A program made the translations under genes and the position numbers. A DNA stretch of 64,000 bases from positions 4,581,001-4,645,000 of the forward strand of contig OZ020309.1 of assembly GCA_963971305.1 (NCBI GenBank). Reading direction: 5' to 3'. Shown piece after piece: positions 56,401 through 63,770 of the stretch. This stretch comes from Arcuatula senhousia (Eukaryota; Mollusca; Bivalvia; Mytilida; Mytilidae). The notes beneath the pieces are model-generated. The model was not told the DNA's origin. It saw nothing but the letters and a program-made list of their open reading frames with translations, and did no database searches. The first letter of the stretch is position 1. Every line of letters starts with the position of its first letter.

Positions 56401-58553
56401 ATTGTTTCTTTCTAATCAGCCATTTAGTACATACATGTTATTATTTTTACATAATTCTAATAGTTTTCTTCCATAAGTATTCACTACATTATCTGAGTTA
56501 TTTCTATATCTTGAAATACTAAGATCATCAAGTAAATACACATCATTAACCTCATTTCGATCAAAAAAGTCATTTATAAATCTATCACTGTCATCATTAT
56601 TTTCATGATAATCTGGTAAATTACCAATACGACTGTTGAAATCTCCAGTCAACATGACAAAATTAGATTTATTACAAAAAGATTGCAATTCTAATTCTAT
56701 TTCTCCAAAAGCATCTTCCGATGTGTAAGCTGTATTTGTCGGTGGAATATAAATAACTCCTATAATTATATTTTGTGAAGTATGAAAAACATTTATCAAT
56801 AGACAACTATAAAACATAAGGGCAACTTGTTTCAATAAACTTTATATATCTATTAAGATAGTTATAGCCAAATGCAATTCCACCTGATCTATGATTTGAA
56901 AGGTTTTTTTTCTGTTTTTGAAATGAAAAATAAAATCATCACATTCAATATGGTCAAGTTCGTCTAATTTAGTTTCTTTGAAACAAACAATATCAAAGTT
57001 TACATGTATTAACAAATATTGAAATTTTGGATATAAAATTTTTGTTTTAATATCACATACATTAAGTGTCAAAATGTTTATATTTTCTTTATTTACAATA
57101 GTGTCTGTGAGTTCGGATTCACTGTCAAGCAAACAGTGAAAGTCATCTTTCCTATTTAATTGATCTTTAACTGTATTTGTCCCTCCACGGTCGTCCAATT
57201 TATGTTGGTTTGTGCAGGGATCCCAACGGGGTTTTTCGAAGCTTCTGTTCTGTGTTGGGGATTTAGGTTGCAGACCCTGTCGTTCGTACTGTTGGCGCAT
57301 AGGATCCATTTCATCTTCAGGAGAAGGGATGAACTCTTTACCATTGATAAATAGACGGTCTCTTTTAAAGAAAGCTTTCTGTTTATGTTTTCTAACCTCT
57401 TGAAAGTGGGACCACAACGCTTTTCTTCTGTCGTTGACTTCTTTCGGAAATTTCTCACTTATACCGAAGTTTGTTCCTTTTAATTCACTTGCCTGTTTCC
57501 TGACCTTTTCTCTTTCTTTATAGTTGACAAAACAACAAACGATGGGTTTTGTCCTGAAGCTAACGATTCCTTCTCGGCTCTTTTCTGTATACTCTTTACC
57601 AAAGCGATGCGCTCGGTGGTAATGTACCAGATCGTCAATTTTCAGTTTTGTTTTAAAGAAATCTTCTAGGATTCTCTCCGTTTCGTCAGACTATTCATCT
57701 TGTGTGGTCATCGGTATGCCAGTGAAAATTAGGTTTTCACGCATTGATCTTATTTGAAGATCGATATGCCTATCATAAAGGTCGTCTAGATCGCACTGCA
57801 AACATGATAATGATTCATTTGCCTTGTTTTGGTCCACTCTCATATTACCTATCCTGTTTTTCAGCTCTTCAACGTCCCCCTTGTTAGTTTCGAATTCGCG
57901 GTTTATAAAGTTCATACCCTTTTCTATTTATCTACTCTTTTGCTGATACCCTCAACCTTTTTGACGACATTTTTCATTGTTTTGTCGATTTCGTTTATTT
58001 TTTCCGTTAACACGTCGAGTCGTGAGAGTTTTTCGCACATCATGTCCACCTTCTGTACCAGTAAATCTATTTTGCTATTTGAATCTGTTCAAAAATATAA
58101 GGCCTAGATTCATTTAGACTGTCTTCAGAACCCCAGCGTTAAATATACATGTTTTGAAGAGGAAAAAAAATGTGACGGGCAAAAGAGGGCAACATCTCGC
58201 TTTGTACATGTTATCCCGAGGGAACATGTTGTTTTCACAAGAGCTAGATTGCCAGAGGGATAATGTTTTATATGTTTTCAATTTTGATTTTAGGTATATT
58301 CACTGGGCATTTTTGCGTTGCAGACCAGATGTATGGACCAATTGATCTTCTTATGGTAACTTCTCAACCAAGACTTGCGTGTGCTGCGATGTGCAGACAA
58401 ACAGACGAGTGTCTCGGTATGAACTTTAACGTCCAGACCAACCAGTGTGAGCTGATTCGATCTGGACAGCTGGTGGTAAAAGAATCAATACAAGGATGGA
58501 AGTTCAGTACCAAATGTTTGAATGGAAAAGAGCTGTGTTTGGCATGTCTGTAA
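47349..58553 (+). CDS. Secreted FAMeT-like/apple-domain protein, copy B (3 exons)
   Basis: Spliced model: join 47349-47430, 48258-48761 and 58294-58553, giving 281 residues. Domain order is as in copy A: signal peptide (LLILILD core, residues 1-28), FAMeT-like domain (about 30-193) and eight-cysteine apple module (about 197-281). All junctions are GT-AG and phase 1. Intron 1 is short (827 bp, a MITE plus a SINE). Intron 2 is 9.5 kb and contains a SINE, PLE tails and a LINE/PLE nest, all compatible with splicing. An extra cysteine (IIC) appears in the loop that differs from copy A. Both copies have intact frames, splice sites and sequons (NFS, NTS), so both look functional. Role unknown; an extracellular recognition or matrix protein is a reasonable inference. 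Confidence 0.8.
47572..47832. mobile_element. 260-bp palindromic MITE with tRNA-like core, intron 1 of gene B
   Basis: The ends GAATGTCTAG... (47573 on) and ...TATAGACATTC (to 47831) form inverted arms of about 75 bp, including a perfect ATAATCAAACAATGTTACTG segment. Between them, on the minus strand at 47655-47752, lies a tRNA-like sequence with A-box-like TGGTGTAATGGTTA and B-box-like GAGTTCAATCC. This reads as a SINE head captured between inverted arms. Confidence 0.65.
47847..48201 (-). mobile_element. tRNA-derived SINE, intron 1 of gene B
   Basis: A 17-bp target duplication, TCATTTTTGTTATTTTA, lies at 47830-47846 and 48202-48218. On the minus strand the head GAGCCGGTGGTGTAGTGGTT holds an A box and GTGGTTTGATC a degenerate B box. 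A conserved middle (CCTTCGGAAGGGACGAAAAA) and an AATAAATATG 3' end follow. It is a full-length insertion, and the long frame joining it to exon 2 is an artefact. Confidence 0.85.
48258..48761 (+). CDS. Gene B exon 2: FAMeT-like domain
   Basis: Acceptor TTATTGACAG, donor GTGAGA at 48762; 168 codons, symmetric phase 1. Motifs shared with copy A include DYQVNPSREN, LSARADL and GIKTGYGDEGFWKIK. Dozens of base differences from copy A are spread along it, many of them amino-acid changing. Confidence 0.85.
49371..49536. other. hAT-like MITE end and flank
   Basis: CAGGGGCGGCTCCAGGGATT at 49371 looks like an hAT-type terminus (CAGGGGCGGATCCAGG pattern). The partner end was not found. Confidence 0.35.
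49537..49891 (+). mobile_element. tRNA-derived SINE, intron 2 of gene B
   Basis: Same family as 47847-48201 in opposite orientation. The target duplication AAACTTTAACCC lies at 49520-49531 and 49892-49903. The head has GTGTAGTGGTTAACGCGTC and GTGGTTCGATCCTCG (good B box). Ends in ATAAATAAATATG. Confidence 0.85.
49892..50209. other. Intron 2 sequence, no supported feature
   Basis: Only AT-rich DNA and one side of the SINE target duplication. Confidence 0.3.
50210..50395 (-). mobile_element. PLE-B 3' tail (young subfamily)
   Basis: Nearly identical in reverse to the tail of the PLE-B copy at 54050-54240, ending in CCTCCCTCGCC. Confidence 0.8.
50396..51164. other. Intron 2 sequence, no supported feature
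   Basis: A line of text near 51035-51065 (TGGACTGTTTGTTGTCCATT) is shared with 19105-19130 of intron 2 in copy A, showing residual intron homology. Confidence 0.4.
51165..51275 (-). mobile_element. PLE-B 3' tail, very short
   Basis: Only the last 100 bp of the tail (TACCGAACTTGAATGACCAA to CAGTCATACCGG and GGATCGCAATG). It ends next to GATAAAAGAACAAATCTTG, homologous to intron 2 of copy A near 19160-19210. Confidence 0.75.
51276..51929. other. Intron 2 sequence, one unassigned frame
   Basis: TAAATTGCTTGTTTTGCAAT aligns with 19210-19235 in copy A. The + frame 51682-51897 has no recognised domain. Confidence 0.35.
51930..54050 (-). pseudogene. LINE polymerase, 3' half (antisense in intron 2 of gene B)
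   Basis: Minus-strand pieces in order: KAQNGKSPGKDQIINEYI (53966 down), IIPIYKQKG, then RT motif C LLYADDTVLLADNS (53333-53016), GRYPLSITIKLKMIRYWFRL (52619 down), and a knuckle CHFCGSFEVGDEYHY. Frameshifts and stops break it, and a 101-bp MITE is inserted. It is the same element as 55640-58150, split by a PLE. Confidence 0.8.
52902..53002. mobile_element. 101-bp MITE with 9-bp target duplication
   Basis: The 18-bp perfect inverted ends CAATCTCCGAAACAGAGT (52902-52919) and its inverse (52985-53002) are flanked on both sides by GCAAAAGAT (52893-52901 and 53003-53011). A 9-bp duplication suggests Mutator-type mobilisation. It sits inside the LINE RT region. Confidence 0.85.
54509..54940 (-). 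CDS. PLE-B RT fragment with YIDD motif
   Basis: A 143-codon piece of the element, with MGTNCAPLLADLFLYSYETE at the start and FRYIDDVLSV near residue 42. Frame lost after VISVQKF; the product cannot be functional by itself. Confidence 0.7.
   Translation of the reverse strand: MGTNCAPLLADLFLYSYETEFLQGLVKNKKMKEARSFNLTFRYIDDVLSVNNTSFGRWIPSIYPPELEIKETTKSNCVTSFLDLHLEFVVISVQKFTINETILIFKLFIFLIYRAIYLLLLHSVFIFHNLFDMPELAHISQIF
54862..55632 (-). CDS. PLE-B RT fragment, upstream part
   Basis: A 256-codon frame with the finger and motif A region (FDFSTLYTTLPH at about residue 147) and a frameshift at IFNNKSAFLW, where the homologous element reads into IGIPMGTNC. Confidence 0.7.
   Translation of the reverse strand: MYVKHYYNCLIKELGIDGNTSASATYTRTTFNKDEIIANHSSFMSSFNIPMKEEHKELPYLYWIPKLHKNPYKERYIAGSSSCSTTELSVHLSKILSAVKEGQQAYCDTIYNRSGINHMWILKNSKDLLDHFKSRSFSEVHSLKTFDFSTLYTTLPHEKLKCRLKKLLEKAFSNCRNFVVLGYNFTFFSKTSFEDKICYTLEQVCSMLDFLIDNIFVIFGGEIFNNKSAFLWAQTVLLSSPICFYTLTRLNFFRDS
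55640..58150 (-). pseudogene. LINE 5' half: ORF1-like and APE endonuclease
   Basis: In minus-strand order: an ORF1-like frame (57915-57691) with Glu/Lys-rich heptads and IDLQIRSMRENLIFTGIP, typical of LINE ORF1 RNA-binding regions. Next is a basic linker (57417 down, LFINGKEFIPSPEDE). The apurinic endonuclease start follows (NILTLNVCDIKTKI, FKETKLDEL) and then LTGDFNSRIGNL (56835-56416). Last is the Lys-rich linker leading to the RT, cut at 55640 by the PLE. Multiple frame breaks. The 5' end lies near 58150, about 140 bp before exon 3. Confidence 0.75.
56416..56835 (-). CDS. LINE APE-type endonuclease fragment
   Basis: 139 codons with IIGVIYIPPTN and GDFNSRIGN motifs of LINE endonucleases. 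Its upstream part continues in another frame (56842-57417), so one frameshift separates them. Confidence 0.7.
   Translation of the reverse strand: MKQVALMFYSCLLINVFHTSQNIIIGVIYIPPTNTAYTSEDAFGEIELELQSFCNKSNFVMLTGDFNSRIGNLPDYHENNDDSDRFINDFFDRNEVNDVYLLDDLSISRYRNNSDNVVNTYGRKLLELCKNNNMYVLNG
58294..58553 (+). CDS. Gene B exon 3: PAN/apple domain
   Basis: Acceptor GATTTTAG at 58286-58293; 86 residues to TAA at 58551-58553. It differs from copy A exon 3 at only six of 260 bases (four change an amino acid), far fewer than exon 2. All eight cysteines are kept. Confidence 0.85.
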
Positions 58554-58587
58554 TTGACTTGTAGTTTTGAACAAAGGTGTCAACTAC

Positions 58588-58991
58588 TTAAGTAGTACTC
58601 CACCTAAGAATCATGCAAAATTGAAGAAAAGTGATTTATCGATAAAAAGGCTACATTGGTTTATTTTTAACAAAAGATAGTTCGACGTGTACAAAATATG
58701 AAATAAATAACAATTTGCTCTTAACTGCCTGGTCCTGGGAGAAATCTTGCCGATTTGTTACAATGGTTTCTATTGAAATTATTGACAGTTTTAAGAGTTC
58801 TCTCCCTTTCTTACAATTTTCCAATGCATTCTATATAATTTTTTTTTCTCTCAGGACCAACGCTTGTTTGGAAAAAGAGCACAGAATACCAAATCAGGAT
58901 GCTAGTAGGAGTAACATATAAAAAAAAAGTGATGTAGGCCTTCCACCGATGAAACGCTTTTTGCATGATTCCTATAAAAAGTGGTACTTAA
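58588..58991. mobile_element. 404-bp TIR MITE, copy 2
   Basis: Inverted copy of 40274-40677, inserted 35 bp after gene B's stop codon and therefore probably within its 3' UTR. The frame 58715-58921 is MITE sequence. Confidence 0.75.
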
Positions 58992-59269
58992 ACAATGAAA
59001 CAGACATTAAAGAATTGTTTGATTAGATTTTTTCATACTGTATAAATAATGTTTAATTCAATTTTGTTTTAAAATAACATTTTAATGTCCTAAATGTAGA
59101 CTAAAACACAAACTGAATAATCTGTATTGATATTTCGTAATTTAAATTTTGAGGTACAACCGCTTAATAATTATCGCATGTGTAGAGACTTTTTAAATGA
59201 TGAAAAATGTTATAACAAAAGTACATACTAGGAATTATTAATTTAAAAATCGAAGGGAAATAGGAAACC
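58992..59269 (+). other. 3' flank of gene B
   Basis: Patchy homology with 20480-20690 (AACCGCTTAATAATTATCGCA against AACTGCTCATTAATCATTGCA). No polyadenylation signal identified. Confidence 0.4.
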
Positions 59270-59440
59270 GAAGGAAAAAAACATTTCAAAGAAGTTGAAG
59301 ATCACAGTGGTCCTGACTTTAAATATGCAATTTAAATGGTGGCTGAAACCAGGTTTTATGGGACAACGCCTCCCTCTTCCAATGTGCACTTAGTGTCAAG
59401 CAGTAACTAAAGCTTAAATAACAAACTGATAGATTTTGTC
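59270..59440 (-). mobile_element. Old PLE-B tail shared with copy A
   Basis: It matches 20690-20870 in content, orientation and position relative to exon 3 (GAAGATCACAGTGGTCCTGA, AACCAGGTTTTATGGG). Confidence 0.65.
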
Positions 59441-59699
59441 AAAGACCACAACATTTTTCAGCTATTTCATATGGGGTGTCTTTATTTATTCTAACTAATT
59501 TGTAACACCGTACATAAAATGCAGTTTTTTAGTCGAGATATTTGAATTTTCTCATGTCAGTTAATTAGAAACTGTGTATTTTTATGCTTGAAATACCCAA
59601 AGCATTTACACGATTTTTATTTTCATGGTAATAATCGTTGATGTGCCCCAAAATTTTTATATTCATGGGGTTAACCTTTAATGTACTTTTATGGCACGC

Positions 59700-60110
59700 G
59701 GTAATAACAAAAACCTGATAAACCACATTTATCGACCGTAAACTATTGTTTGCTTTTGATAAACTGGGTTTATCGCACGCTAACTATAGTTTGCGTTCGT
59801 GAAACCAAGTTTATCAGCGGTAACTTTAGTTTGCGCGGTGCAAATGCTACTTTATCAACGCAAAACAGCCTTTATCGACCGTACACTATAGTTTGCGGTT
59901 GATAAACTCAGTTTATCATCGATAAATTCAGAATTTCACTGAGAAACCCTAATTAGCATTTAAAACCCCATTATCAACCGCTAATGATTAATTTCAAACA
60001 ACTGAAATTATCATTAGCATCAGCAAACTATTGTTAGCGAGTGCTAAATCCAGATTATCGACCGCTAACTATAGTTTTCGGTCGATAAACTTAGTTTATG
60101 GAGGTTTTGT
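59700..60110. repeat. Palindromic minisatellite, about 41-bp spacing
   Basis: Repeated TTTATCGACCGTAAACTA and TAGTTTGCGGTTGATAAA words alternate, so each unit is itself an imperfect dyad (TTTATC...GATAAA around ACTATAGT). At least six dyads are visible, the last at about 60055-60100. No coding or transposon signature. The rest of 59441-59699 shows nothing supported. Confidence 0.7.
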
Positions 60111-60339
60111 GACTGTTGCGTGTCATATACTTGTTTCTCGAATTTTTTTTTATGACTGTAATAAACTCTAAAGTACAAAAAAAATACGATAAAAGAGACG
60201 GCTTTTATTTTCAAAATAAATTTCCCTAACCTTGAAAGCAACATACCAACCTTAGGTATTTAGGTATTTTGCTTAGGGTGGTTATATTTCTTAAAACTTT
60301 TTCGATATTCCAGGGTTGTTCAATTTTTAGTTTTTTTAA

Positions 60340-60760
60340 TACGACACCGTTATCTCCGTGACCGATTCTTAGACCAAGGTTACAAGAAAATACGTCTTAT
60401 ACGGTCCCTTAAAAAATATTCTTTTGTTATCAGCCACTGGTGGAAAAATCTAAATTGAGTTGAACGTATTGGTAAGTGTTTGTTTTGATGAGTGTTTGCT
60501 GATTGTTGTACTGAGATGATTATCTTATTATCCCTATTATGTCTTCACAACCGTGTTACGTTTTGTGTTACTACCAATCCCTAAAATTACAATGGAAAAA
60601 AGAGGTTTGGCGCGCCGTAAAAACTGGTTTAACCCGCCATTTAATTTGAAATGCCTGTCACGTGTCAGGACCATTGCGATCTATAACTATTCCGGTGTGT
60701 CTTCCATGTTTTGTCTTTTCTCTTTGACATTAAGATTGATCTTCCATTTTCGGTAATTTT
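60340..60760 (+). pseudogene. PLE-B C-terminal remnant and 3' tail
   Basis: RDRFLDQGYKKIRLIRSLKK then FVISHW is readable near 60350-60450, followed by GTTGTACTGAGATGATTATC and the tail (TTTGGCGCGCC, GACCATTGCGATC). It ends 360 bp before the PLE-A coding region. Confidence 0.8.
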
Positions 60761-61120
60761 GTTAATACATGTAACAGTTTATAGTTATTTTGTTTTGATG
60801 CAAACAAATCAGCCTTCATAAAGATCCAATATTAAGAAGTTGAATTTGTGTTAAAAAAAATTACAAAGTAGTTAGAAAATATGGAAATGAAGATTTTTGT
60901 GTTAAAATTTTTGCCTTACTGAAATAAAATAGGCTTAATAGGAAAACCAACCAGCAAATTTATTCATTTTTAAGAATTTTAAAATCATTATTTTGCTTTT
61001 GTCGTGTGTGTGTTTGTCTCTTGCTGTTTTTGTTGTTGCTTCAAAAAATAGATGCTGTTTTATTTCTACTTCACATAATCAATAAAAAATGTACACTTCG
61101 TTGGATTTTTATTTTCGTGT
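60761..61120. other. Flank or 5' region of PLE-A
   Basis: AT-rich; may include the 5' untranslated part of the PLE, but its boundary cannot be placed. No hammerhead core was found. Confidence 0.35.
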
Positions 61121-62737
61121 TTGAAAGTCAGCTGCAACGACAACATTGGAAGTGTAGGAAATTTATCTAGCCCTAGATGCAGTGATGTTAATGTGATGAA
61201 TCTCTTTGAAAAAACGGAGAGACGGAAACGCAGTCATGGACATCGAAAATACAACGCACCAAAGCTTTGCGATGTATCAATTAGTGGATTGCTTCCGTTT
61301 GTCCAAAAACGACTAGGGATTCATCACATTCGAACTAAACTGTATTCTATTCCCCTTTCTAAACTCAATACTTTGTACAAGGAATGTCTAGAAAATCCGG
61401 TCACTGACCCTCAGTCTAACATTTATAGACTCACTGCTATCGTTCTTGATATCGGTTACAACCGCTTATTCAAACCTGTTGGAGTTCCACACGAAAACAG
61501 TAAAGACAATCGTTCCTTTCTTTCACTTCCATTTTTAAACAAGGGGTTAGATGCTATTAATTTAGGAAATATTTTACACCACAAATCTGTTACGGAACAT
61601 ATTCCTCCTTACTTCAAAGATAAAAGCATTCCCATTATCTCTTATTCCTACACTTCCACCATTGCACCTAAGGTTTTCAACTATAAACAAGTGTTGCGGG
61701 ATTTCCAAATCAATGACCTCAAAGCAAAACCTCCAGACTGTACCTGTGAAAAGTCCCCATTCAAATATGGTCCCTCTGGCCACGTTATCACTGGTGACCT
61801 CAACATCGTGGAAAATGACTTACTTCGCGATGTTTTGGCTAAAGGACCTAAATATCGTGAGCCAAGACGAATCAACTGGAGCTATAATTTCAAAACAATT
61901 ATGGATTCAGTTGAAGACTATGCCAGAAAATGGGCCAAAAAAGAACAGGAGAAAGAATGTGACGTTTTGTCAGAATGGGTAAAAGCTGTGAGGTCATTGG
62001 TTTTGAAAAAAATCAATTCTTTGAAAGGCTCAATGAGCACTAAGGCAACATCCATTTTCAACAACGCTGATGTTGCCAAAACATTGTCCACCTTACATGA
62101 CAAATATGTTGTTGTACCTGCAGACAAAGCACCAAATAACATCATTTTTGTGTGCAAAAAACACTATATAGACTGTTTGACAGCTGAATTGGGGGTTGGT
62201 TGTACCAGCAACAGCACCACATACACGGCTACAACACTGTCTAAGGAGGAAATCATTGACAATCACAAATCTGTCATTTCCTCCTTCGGCCTTTCTGTTG
62301 GTGGTAGTAATGATGACATTCCATCCCTGTATTGGATTCCCAAATTACATAAAAATCCATACAAACAGCGCTTCATTGCAGGGTCATCCAAATGTACAAC
62401 TAAACCTCTTTCAGTTTTGTTGACTTCAATACTTACGGCAGTAAAATCCGGCCTCCAGAAATATTACGATTGTTGTTATTCTAGAAATGGTGTCAATCAA
62501 ATGTGGATCCTGAAGAATTCGAAAGAACTGATGGAGATTCTTAACTCTAAATCAGTTTTATCTTGTAACAGCATCAAAACATTCGATTTCTCCACACTTT
62601 ACACTTCTATTCCACATGAACAACTGAAATCGCGATTGGCACAGCTGATTAAACGCAGCTTTTTTCAAAAAGAATGGAAAACGCAGGTACAAATTTCTTG
62701 TAGTCGATTATACCAAGACTTACTTTGTCATCAATGA
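61121..62737 (+). CDS. Penelope-like element A, reverse transcriptase ORF, first part
   Basis: The open frame covers up to 538 codons; the first ATG in a natural context is at 61196, or the frame may begin upstream. A basic N-terminal region (TERRKRSHGHRKY) is followed by the family's N-terminal domain (LLPFVQKRLGIHHIRTKLYS). Then come a CTCEKSPFKYG segment, DKYVVVPADKAPNNIIFVCK, YWIPKLHKNPYKQRFIAGSS (about residue 405) and motif A FDFSTLYTSIPH (about 487). The frame is lost near 62680 by a single-base indel, and the continuation lies in the next frame up to 63452. It acts in RNA-templated DNA synthesis in the nucleus. Best-preserved mobile element in the window. Confidence 0.85.
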   Translation: MKVSCNDNIGSVGNLSSPRCSDVNVMNLFEKTERRKRSHGHRKYNAPKLCDVSISGLLPFVQKRLGIHHIRTKLYSIPLSKLNTLYKECLENPVTDPQSNIYRLTAIVLDIGYNRLFKPVGVPHENSKDNRSFLSLPFLNKGLDAINLGNILHHKSVTEHIPPYFKDKSIPIISYSYTSTIAPKVFNYKQVLRDFQINDLKAKPPDCTCEKSPFKYGPSGHVITGDLNIVENDLLRDVLAKGPKYREPRRINWSYNFKTIMDSVEDYARKWAKKEQEKECDVLSEWVKAVRSLVLKKINSLKGSMSTKATSIFNNADVAKTLSTLHDKYVVVPADKAPNNIIFVCKKHYIDCLTAELGVGCTSNSTTYTATTLSKEEIIDNHKSVISSFGLSVGGSNDDIPSLYWIPKLHKNPYKQRFIAGSSKCTTKPLSVLLTSILTAVKSGLQKYYDCCYSRNGVNQMWILKNSKELMEILNSKSVLSCNSIKTFDFSTLYTSIPHEQLKSRLAQLIKRSFFQKEWKTQVQISCSRLYQDLLCHQ

Positions 62738-62780
62738 GTCCAAGAAAAAGAACAAATTTACAGAAGACCAAATAATCGAC

Positions 62781-63452
62781 ATGCTCAACTTTCTTATTGA
62801 CAACATATTTGTTCAGTTTGGTGGACGTGTTTTTCAGCAAACAATAGGGATTCCAATGGGCACTAATTGTGCACCTTTGCTTGCTGATTTGTTTCTTCAT
62901 TCATATGAAGCAGACTTCTTGCAATCTCTTCTAGACAAAAAAGACCGTAGACTAGCTCTCTCTTTCAACCTCACGTTCCGTTATATTGATGATGTCCTTT
63001 CACTAAACAATTCTCGATTTGGTGACTTTCTCCATCTCATATATCCACAGGAGCTTGAGATAAAGGACACAACGGATTCTAGAAAGTCTGCTTCATATTT
63101 AGATCTACATCTCGAAATTGACTCTCAAGGAAGACTTTCAACAAGGCTCTATGACAAACGTGATGACTTCAACTTTCCAATCGTCAACTTCCCCTTCTTG
63201 TGTAGCAATATTCCGTCAGCTCCAGCTTATGGAGTTTACGTATCTCAATTGATTCGTTACTCCAGAGCGTGCGGGACTTACATCGATTTCCTTAGCAGAG
63301 CGACACGTCTGACGCAAAAATTGCTCACACAGGGTTATGTTGCTCCTCGGTTGCTGTCTTCACTCAAGAAATTTTACGGAAGACATCATGCACTTATAGA
63401 CAAATATGGGATTTCGATCTCTCAGATGAGTGCAGATGTTGGTTTGTCATAG
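62781..63452 (+). CDS. Penelope-like element A, RT second part and C-terminus
   Basis: 223 codons continuing the RT: MLNFLIDNIFVQFGG, IGIPMGTNCAPLLADLF, then FRYIDDVLSL with the catalytic YIDD at about residue 68, and SYLDLHLEI. The C-terminal region (YGVYVSQLIRYSRACGTYID) ends at TAG 63450-63452 after GISISQMSADVGLS. No C-terminal GIY-YIG endonuclease is encoded, and none is visible in the upstream ORF, unlike canonical Penelope. Only the frameshift near 62680 separates it from the first part. Confidence 0.85.
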   Translation: MLNFLIDNIFVQFGGRVFQQTIGIPMGTNCAPLLADLFLHSYEADFLQSLLDKKDRRLALSFNLTFRYIDDVLSLNNSRFGDFLHLIYPQELEIKDTTDSRKSASYLDLHLEIDSQGRLSTRLYDKRDDFNFPIVNFPFLCSNIPSAPAYGVYVSQLIRYSRACGTYIDFLSRATRLTQKLLTQGYVAPRLLSSLKKFYGRHHALIDKYGISISQMSADVGLS

Positions 63453-63770
63453 GGTGTTGTTTTGTCTTCCTTTACTGGATTTGACACGCTGAATGGACTA
63501 TTGGCAACGCGACGGGTGTGCTATAGTAAGCAGGAACTGCTTACTCTTCCGGAGCACCTGAGTTCACTCTTGTTTCGACTGGAGTTCGCGTTGTTGATTG
63601 ATATTCAGTTGTTTTGTGTTTCCATGTTTTACGTGTTGTCTGTTTTTGTCCCGTTCTTGTTTGTGTTTACTGGTTTAGTCTCTGCCCTTTCGGACTTTTG
63701 ACATTCGGATACCCCATTGGTACCTCTGCTTCTTTCAGCCACACATTAACCATCACTGATGCCACCACAG
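63453..63770 (+). mobile_element. PLE-A 3' untranslated tail (reference copy)
   Basis: GACACGCTGAATGGAC, GAGTTCGCGTTGTTGATTG and GCCCTTTCGGACTTTTGACA define the tail that recurs at 636, 2581, 11145, 16057, 31842, 43225, 45115 and 46718. Frames 63462-63826 are tail translation. Confidence 0.8.
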
